Shown here: positions 58,885 through 64,000 of the stretch, piece by piece
Position numbering within the stretch: position 1 is the stretch's first letter
Layout of the letters: every line of letters begins with the position of its first letter
DNA from: Arenicella chitinivorans
GTDB lineage: Bacteria; Pseudomonadota; Gammaproteobacteria; Arenicellales; Arenicellaceae
Direction: 5' to 3'
NCBI RefSeq assembly: GCF_014651515.1
Contig: NZ_BMXA01000002.1
Span: 310,001-374,000, forward strand
Length of the DNA stretch: 64,000 nucleotides
Program-made: the position numbers and the translations under genes
Notes under the pieces: generated by a model
Told to the model about the DNA's origin: nothing
The model's input: the letters and a program-made list of their open reading frames with translations, nothing else
The model's database searches: none

Positions 58885-60041
58885 CCTGTTACCTCCCCGT
58901 AGCTGTTGAGATCGTGGTGTATACGGTTCATATAGGCGCGCAAAACACTGGTATAGTGATCTATCGACAATAGAAAGGAATCATGGCCATGCGGAGACTC
59001 AACCTCTGCGTAGCTGACGTTCAGTTTATTACTTTGCAGTGCGCGCACGATTTCGCGTGAGCGCTCGACCGAAAATCGCCAATCACTGGTAAAGGAGACC
59101 ACCAAGAAGTTAGCACTGGCCGCACTCAGGGCGCCGCTCAGCGTGCCGTCTGCGTCGGCCGCAGGGTCAAAGTAATCCAGCGCCTTGGTCATGAGTAAAT
59201 ACGTATTGGCGTCAAAGCGGTCGACAAATTGATCGCCTTTGTAGCGCAGGTAAGATTCGACTTCGAACTCGGGCGTGAATTCATAGTCGAACTTGGCTTT
59301 TTGTTGCAGACTGCGACCGAATTTATGCGCCATTGAGTCGTCCGATAAATAGGTTATGTGGCCGAGCATTCGGGCGACACGCAGCCCGCGGCGGGGGCGA
59401 GTACCGTGTTGATAGTAGTTGCCATCGAAGAACTCCGGGTCGGTGCGGATGGCTTGGCGAGCTACATCGTTGAAGCCGATATTCTGGGCAGTCAGCTTGG
59501 CGGTAGAGGCGATGACGATAGCGTGTCGAACGCGCTCCGGGAAGCTGATGCTCCACTGCAATACCTGCATGCCACCGAGGCTGCCGCCGATGACGGCTGC
59601 CCACTGCTGAATCCCAAGTTGATCACTTAAGCGAGCCTGTGATTCAACCCAGTCCGATACCGTGACAATTGGAAAGTCTGGGCCATATGGCTTATTGGTA
59701 TCCGGATTTATGCTGCTAGGCCCAGTGCTGCCACTGCAACCGCCAAGATTGTTGCTGCAGACAATAAAGAATCGTTCGGTGTCCAGTGGCTTGCCGGGTC
59801 CGACCAGTGCATCCCACCAACCCGTCGACTGTTTTTGTCCGGCGTGGCGTCCAGCCGCATGGTGATCGCTGCTCAGAGCGTGGCACACCAATACGGCATT
59901 GCTGGCGTCTGAGTTCAATTCGCCATAGGTCTCGTACACCAGTTGATATTGGTCGAGACGACTTTTGCTGGTCAGTTCCAGTGGCGAATCGAAGTGCGCA
60001 ACTTTCGGCTCAACGATGCCGACTGAATGTGGCTTATTCAT
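58881..60041 (-). CDS. metX: Homoserine O-acyltransferase MetX
   Basis: A 386-residue alpha/beta-hydrolase-fold enzyme: [36 protein letters not shown], nucleophile Ser in [14 protein letters not shown] (about 153), Asp in SFTSDWRFS and His in ESPHGHDSF. It activates homoserine for methionine synthesis. The association with MetW and the GGSLGG context fits proteobacterial MetX, which may use succinyl-CoA rather than acetyl-CoA; I cannot settle the donor by eye. It is the first gene of the coupled four-gene operon, 17 bp after yggT. Confidence 0.95.
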   Translation of the reverse strand: MNKPHSVGIVEPKVAHFDSPLELTSKSRLDQYQLVYETYGELNSDASNAVLVCHALSSDHHAAGRHAGQKQSTGWWDALVGPGKPLDTERFFIVCSNNLGGCSGSTGPSSINPDTNKPYGPDFPIVTVSDWVESQARLSDQLGIQQWAAVIGGSLGGMQVLQWSISFPERVRHAIVIASTAKLTAQNIGFNDVARQAIRTDPEFFDGNYYQHGTRPRRGLRVARMLGHITYLSDDSMAHKFGRSLQQKAKFDYEFTPEFEVESYLRYKGDQFVDRFDANTYLLMTKALDYFDPAADADGTLSGALSAASANFLVVSFTSDWRFSVERSREIVRALQSNKLNVSYAEVESPHGHDSFLLSIDHYTSVLRAYMNRIHHDLNSYGEVTG

Positions 60042-60058
60042 CGTTGGATTAAACCTGT

Positions 60059-60610
60059 TTAGATAGGTATCGGAGCAAGGTACTCCCAGATCAAATACAG
60101 ACTCGCCTGTAACAGAAGCAGAACCACGACCGGAGAAAAATCAAGCCCCGCTAACGGCGGGATCAAGCGTTGCGCGGGTGCTAACAGTGGGGCGCTGATT
60201 GAGCGAGCCACCATAACCACGGGATGGTATGTGTGAGGGTTGACCCAGCTTGCGATGATGCCAACTAAAATCGCGCCAATAAACAAATAAATGCTGTATC
60301 GGAGCACCAGTCCAATGCTGATCATTAGAATGGTAACTAGATTCGCACTGGCGCCGTGCAAGGCAACGTAAACCGTGAGCTTAATCGCCGCAATAAGCAG
60401 CGCCAGTACGACTGTGGCAGTGTCGATGGTGCCAATGCTGGGCAAAATTTTGCGCAACGGTATGACAATCGGGTTGGTCATCGCGATGATAAACTGCCCA
60501 AGCTGGTTACGAAAATCTGCGCGCACCCATTGCATCCAGAAGCGCAGTAACACAACATACAGCGCCAGTGAGAGTACGGCTTGGATTAAGAAATGAGCGG
60601 CGTTTTGCAT
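60059..60610 (-). CDS. yggT: YggT family membrane protein
   Basis: A 183-residue membrane protein made of two YggT repeats, each a pair of helices around a conserved loop: [20 protein letters not shown] then [17 protein letters not shown], and [12 protein letters not shown] then [18 protein letters not shown]. Family members are linked to osmotic tolerance and cell-envelope processes. ATG 60610 ([10 protein letters not shown]) is preferred to 60682, which would add a charged, non-conserved leader and overlap proC. Confidence 0.9.
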   Translation of the reverse strand: MQNAAHFLIQAVLSLALYVVLLRFWMQWVRADFRNQLGQFIIAMTNPIVIPLRKILPSIGTIDTATVVLALLIAAIKLTVYVALHGASANLVTILMISIGLVLRYSIYLFIGAILVGIIASWVNPHTYHPVVMVARSISAPLLAPAQRLIPPLAGLDFSPVVVLLLLQASLYLIWEYLAPIPI

Positions 60611-60678
60611 ATCTAATTCAGGGTGTTGGTTAACAGTATTGTTGTGACACGACGGTGTATGAAGCGGTTTTGTCCATC

Positions 60679-61497
60679 TCAACCAAGTTCGTCGGCGAGT
60701 TCGGTAGCGCGGCGGTGAGCTGCATCAAATGCAGTTGCAACCAGTTTGTCCAGACCATGTGTACGAAATTGCTGCATCGCCTGTTCGGTGGTGCCGCCGG
60801 GGGAAGTCACCTTGTCGATTAGTGCTGGTAATGAATCGCTGCTGGATTTGATTAGTTTAGCTGAACCTTCGGCGGTCTGGACCGCGAGGCTAAGTGCTGT
60901 ATCTGGGTTGAGACCGGCCTTGACGGCCGCGTTGACCAGTGATTCGATAAATAGCATGAAGTACGCTGGACCACTGCCTGACAGTGCGGTTACCGCGTCG
61001 ATATCCGATTCATTGTCGACCCAGAAGGTCAAGCCGACCGTATTCAGCAGTTGTTCGGCCTGCTGGCGTTGAGCCGCACTAACCAACTCAGTGGAGTACA
61101 GCCCGCTAGCACCAGCGCCGATTAACGCTGGCGTATTGGGCATCACACGAACGATGGCGTGGCGTTGCGCTAACCAGCCATCAATTGAATCGGCACGAAT
61201 GCCGGCGACTACTGAAATAAGCAGTGGGCGTTTGGCATTGAATGACGCCGCTAAAGGCGTAAGTACCGACGACATGACCTGGGGCTTAATGGCGATCACC
61301 ACCACATCGCAACTACGGATCAGTGCATTGTTGTCCTCACAGCAGCGCAGACCGAACTGGGTTCGCAGATCCTGCATGCGTGCGGCACTGGGGTCGAATA
61401 CGCAAATTTGCGTGGCATCAACGCCGCTAGTGATCATGCCGCCAATCATGCTGGTAGCCATATTGCCACCGCCAATAAATCCGATTGTTGTGCTCAC
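60679..61497 (-). CDS. proC: Pyrroline-5-carboxylate reductase
   Basis: A 272-residue protein with a GTG start at 61497, supported by AAGGAAA upstream and by the NAD-binding motif TTIGFIGGGNMATSMIGG directly after it. VVVIAIKPQVM, VRVMPNTPALIGAGASGLY and ALSGSGPAYFMLFIESLVNA are ProC signatures, as is VTSPGGTTEQAM. It makes proline from P5C. It lies between yggS and yggT, the usual gammaproteobacterial order. Confidence 0.95.
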   Translation of the reverse strand: MSTTIGFIGGGNMATSMIGGMITSGVDATQICVFDPSAARMQDLRTQFGLRCCEDNNALIRSCDVVVIAIKPQVMSSVLTPLAASFNAKRPLLISVVAGIRADSIDGWLAQRHAIVRVMPNTPALIGAGASGLYSTELVSAAQRQQAEQLLNTVGLTFWVDNESDIDAVTALSGSGPAYFMLFIESLVNAAVKAGLNPDTALSLAVQTAEGSAKLIKSSSDSLPALIDKVTSPGGTTEQAMQQFRTHGLDKLVATAFDAAHRRATELADELG

Positions 61498-61600
61498 GGG
61501 CGTGTGTTTCCTTCTGGGTTTAAGAAAGTGGTTGCAGACAACTGATTGTATCGCTATTTGCCCGATTGCGCGATGCGCTTCGAGGACCTTAGTCACTTGT

Positions 61601-62296
61601 TTAGGTGCGCGCCCCAAACAAATCTGTGCCGATTCGAACTTGGGTGCTGCCTTCGAGAATTGCCTGCTCCAGGTCGTTAGACATGCCCATCGAGAGCTCT
61701 GACAGGCTCAGGCCATGGTGTTGATTAATCTGGCTTAGCAGCTCGCGTGCTTGGGCAAAGGTGGCACGTTGCCGTTCGGGACTGGATTGGGGCGCAGGAA
61801 TCATCATCAAGCCGGTTAACGTTAACCGCTCTAATTCACTGATCTGGGCGCAGAGATCGGGCGCTGCTTGCGCGCTAACGCCCGCCTTACTTTGTTCGTC
61901 ATCAATATTAATCTGTACCAATACCTTCAGTGGTGCACGTTCTGCCGACATATGCTGGTTTAGCCGACGTGCGACCTTAAGGCGATCAACGCCATGAACC
62001 CAGCTGAAATGTTCGGCAATGGCTTTGCATTTATTTGACTGAATTTGCCCGATGTAGTGCCACTTCAGTGTTGTATCGCTGAGCTTTGATTGCTTTTCTT
62101 GGGCTTCCTGCAGATAGTTCTCACCGACGTCATGCAAGCCGGCCTCTGCAAAGTCACGTATTAATCTGGCAGACTGGTGTTTGCTGGCGCCTACCAAGCG
62201 CACCGTGCTGGGGTCGCGTCCGGCCTTGGTGCAGGCATTTTGTATACGTGTCAATACCTTAGCCAGTTGTGTTGATGCGTAATCGCGGTTACTCAT
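61601..62296 (-). CDS. yggS: PLP homeostasis protein YggS/PROSC
   Basis: A 231-residue PLP-binding protein: VRLVGASKHQSARLIRDF (PLP Lys about residue 39), DVGENYLQEAQEK, WHYIGQIQSNKCKAI, VLVQINIDDEQSKAGV, LSMGMSNDLEQAI and VRIGTDLFGAR. The order of motifs is complete. It buffers cellular PLP. It is divergent from pilT and followed by proC. Confidence 0.95.
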   Translation of the reverse strand: MSNRDYASTQLAKVLTRIQNACTKAGRDPSTVRLVGASKHQSARLIRDFAEAGLHDVGENYLQEAQEKQSKLSDTTLKWHYIGQIQSNKCKAIAEHFSWVHGVDRLKVARRLNQHMSAERAPLKVLVQINIDDEQSKAGVSAQAAPDLCAQISELERLTLTGLMMIPAPQSSPERQRATFAQARELLSQINQHHGLSLSELSMGMSNDLEQAILEGSTQVRIGTDLFGART

Positions 62297-62368
62297 TCGC
62301 TGAATTTGTGGGTATACTTGGTGAACTATTGAATTCTAAATTGTATCGCACAAATCCTCGGAGAAGGT

Positions 62369-63406
62369 ATGGACATTGCTGAACTGCTCGCATTTGCTCA
62401 CAAAAATAAAGCTTCTGACTTACATCTTTCATCGGGCATGCCGCCGATGATTCGAGTTGATGGTGAGATGAAGCGTATCGATTTGCCGGTTTTGGAGTCG
62501 GAGACCGTGATCGCCATGATTTTTGACATCATGAATGACCAGCAACGTAAAACCTACGAAGAAAACCTCGAGGTGGATTTCTCGTTTGAAATTCCAAATG
62601 TGTCGCGTTTCCGTGTTAACGCATTTAACCAGGATCGTGGCCCAGCGGCCGTGTTCCGGACCATTCCTTCGGTGGTATTGAGTCTGGAAGATTTGAATGC
62701 GCCGCAGATCTTTGGTGAACTGGTGATGAAGCCGCGCGGCTTGATTTTGGTGACCGGGCCAACGGGCTCGGGTAAATCCACCACGCTGGCGGCGATGGTG
62801 GATTATATCAACGAAAAGCAGCGTTCTCATATTTTGACCGTGGAAGACCCGATCGAGTTTGTCCACAAGAGTAAGAAGTGTCTGATCAACCAACGAGAGT
62901 TACACAAAGACACACACAGTTTTGAAAATGCCCTTAAGTCCGCGCTTCGTGAAGACCCTGATGTCATACTGGTGGGCGAGTTGCGAGACCTCGAAACCAT
63001 TCGTTTGGCGATGACTGCGGCGGAGACCGGTCACTTGGTGTTAGCAACGCTGCACACTAGCTCGGCGCCAAAAACCATTGACCGGGTTGTGGATGTTTTT
63101 CCAGCAGAGGAGAAATCCATGGTGCGATCAATGCTGTCTGAATCCATACAGTCGGTGATCTCACAAACACTGATTAAGCGTGTTGGGGGCGGTCGTGTGG
63201 CAGCGCACGAAATTATGGTTGGCACCTCGGCGATTCGTAACTTGATCCGGGAAGATAAAATTGCCCAAATGTATTCGATGATCCAAACCGGTCAGAATGA
63301 GGGAATGCAAACGCTGGATCAGTGTTTGGAAAAACTGGTTCGAGACCGTCTGATTACCCCAGCCGATGCGCGATCTCGCGCGGTTGATAAGAGTAAGTTC
63401 CTGTAG
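62369..63406 (+). CDS. pilT: Type IV pilus retraction ATPase PilT
   Basis: A 345-residue GspE/PulE-type ATPase. It starts MDIAELLAFAHKNKASDLHL and has Walker A LVTGPTGSGKSTTLAAMVDY (about residue 127), an Asp box LTVEDPIEFVH, a His box and Walker B VILVGELRDLETIRLAM, and LATLHTSSA. The AIRNLIREDKIAQMYSMIQT segment near the C-terminus (about 290) is the PilT-specific AIRNLIRE motif required for retraction. TCGGAGAAGG precedes the ATG. It is followed by pilU after 42 bp. Confidence 0.97.
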   Translation: MDIAELLAFAHKNKASDLHLSSGMPPMIRVDGEMKRIDLPVLESETVIAMIFDIMNDQQRKTYEENLEVDFSFEIPNVSRFRVNAFNQDRGPAAVFRTIPSVVLSLEDLNAPQIFGELVMKPRGLILVTGPTGSGKSTTLAAMVDYINEKQRSHILTVEDPIEFVHKSKKCLINQRELHKDTHSFENALKSALREDPDVILVGELRDLETIRLAMTAAETGHLVLATLHTSSAPKTIDRVVDVFPAEEKSMVRSMLSESIQSVISQTLIKRVGGGRVAAHEIMVGTSAIRNLIREDKIAQMYSMIQTGQNEGMQTLDQCLEKLVRDRLITPADARSRAVDKSKFL

Positions 63407-63448
63407 ATGATCCGCCAATCAAACCGTTAATTAGAGGAGTTGTAAATC

Positions 63449-64000
63449 ATGTATAAGATGGCTGACTTGTTGCGCGCCATGATGGTGAAAAACGCATCGG
63501 ACTTGTTCATCACTGCAAACGCTACCCCGAGCTTTAAAGTGGATGGCAAAATCTATCCGATTGCGGGCACACCCTTAACTGGGAAAGATTCGCAAGAGCT
63601 CTGTTACAGCATCATGAATGAAGAGCAACGCCGCATTTTTGAGGGTGAGAAAGAATGTAACTTCGCGATTCATCCCAAACAAATCGGTCGCTTCCGTGTC
63701 AACGTGTTCATTCAACAGGACTGTGTTGGCATGGTGTTGCGGGCGATTAAAACCAACATTCCAAGCACTGACGAACTGCAAATCCCCGATGTGTTAAAGA
63801 AAATGATCATGAAAAAACGTGGTCTATTGATCTTCGTTGGGGGTACCGGTACTGGTAAAAGTACCTCGATGGCAGCGCTGGTGGATTATCGCAACCGCAA
63901 TGCGCAGGATCACATCATCACGATCGAAGACCCGATTGAGTATTTGCATACGCATAAGAAATCGATTGTGACGCAGCGAGAAGTCGGCGTGGATACCGAT
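63449..64000 (+). CDS. pilU: Type IV pilus ATPase PilU, 5' part (cut by window end)
   Basis: The first 184 codons are present. MYKMADLLRAMMVKNASDLF resembles PilU rather than PilT. Walker A is FVGGTGTGKSTSMAALVDYR (about residue 127) with the variant GGTGTGKS, and the Asp box is ITIEDPIEYLH. PilU assists PilT in pilus retraction. GAGGAG lies about 10 bp before the ATG. The gene is open at the window edge. Confidence 0.93.
   Translation, partial: MYKMADLLRAMMVKNASDLFITANATPSFKVDGKIYPIAGTPLTGKDSQELCYSIMNEEQRRIFEGEKECNFAIHPKQIGRFRVNVFIQQDCVGMVLRAIKTNIPSTDELQIPDVLKKMIMKKRGLLIFVGGTGTGKSTSMAALVDYRNRNAQDHIITIEDPIEYLHTHKKSIVTQREVGVDTD

Noticed and set aside
60611-60682. N-terminal extension of YggT to 60682
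   Set aside because: Adds a polar, unconserved leader and overlaps the proC stop; the membrane protein starts naturally at MQNAAHF.

Overview
The window reads as the chromosome of a free-living, probably marine gammaproteobacterium. Evidence: the gene order pilU-pilT / yggS-proC-yggT-metX-metW, which is a classical gammaproteobacterial neighbourhood; an Entner-Doudoroff cluster preceded by HexR-type operator boxes; TonB-dependent uptake; an Na+/alanine symporter and an NhaC antiporter. The genus is not determinable from the sequence alone.

Layout. (1) 1-8650 is a defence/accessory region: the 3' end of a type III methyltransferase (mod), a DUF262-DUF1524 (GmrSD-like) nuclease, the type III restriction subunit (res), two GIY-YIG proteins, an HExxH protein and an HTH-nucleotidyltransferase/HEPN-like pair with its own operator. 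(2) 8651-20345 holds scattered single genes (a hypothetical protein, uracil-DNA-glycosylase-like protein, alpha/beta hydrolase, divergent M20 hydrolase, lipocalin, DsbD/ScsB-type reductase, redoxin, secreted two-domain protein). They are separated by dispersed REP-like repeats, a 52-bp tandem array and an 8-bp microsatellite. (3) 20346-24169 (minus strand) is the most striking locus: two paralogous Q/N-rich repeat proteins, a small exported protein and a CsgG-family outer-membrane lipoprotein. This is a curli/holdfast-anchor-like fibre secretion system, with a strong hairpin in its leader and another between its first two genes. (4) 24780-32741 holds a calcineurin-like phosphoesterase overlapping a giant GMC-oxidoreductase/alpha-beta-hydrolase fusion, then a LuxR-type response regulator convergent with a hybrid histidine kinase.

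A 17-bp near-palindrome (CTAAACCnnnGTTATAG) lies upstream of the fibre operon, the phosphoesterase/GMC operon and the kinase gene. This suggests that regions 3 and 4 form one co-regulated system. I consider this the best candidate for an undescribed system in the window.

(5) 32962-50000 is a carbohydrate module. HexR, GAPDH, an intracellular alpha-glucosidase, an exported GH13 amylase/cyclomaltodextrinase, an SLC45-type transporter, a LacI regulator, a GluP-type sugar transporter, glucokinase, and zwf-pgl-edd-eda take maltodextrin to glucose and through the Entner-Doudoroff pathway to pyruvate and glyceraldehyde-3-phosphate. HexR boxes mark hexR/gap, the lacI side and zwf/glk. (6) 50041-64000 is mostly core: a DUF2333 protein, alanine symporter, TonB receptor, NhaC, the translationally coupled metX-metW-DUF1456-formyltransferase set, yggT, proC, yggS, pilT and the start of pilU (cut by the window end).

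All calls come from reading translated sequence and motifs. No database search or folding program was run.
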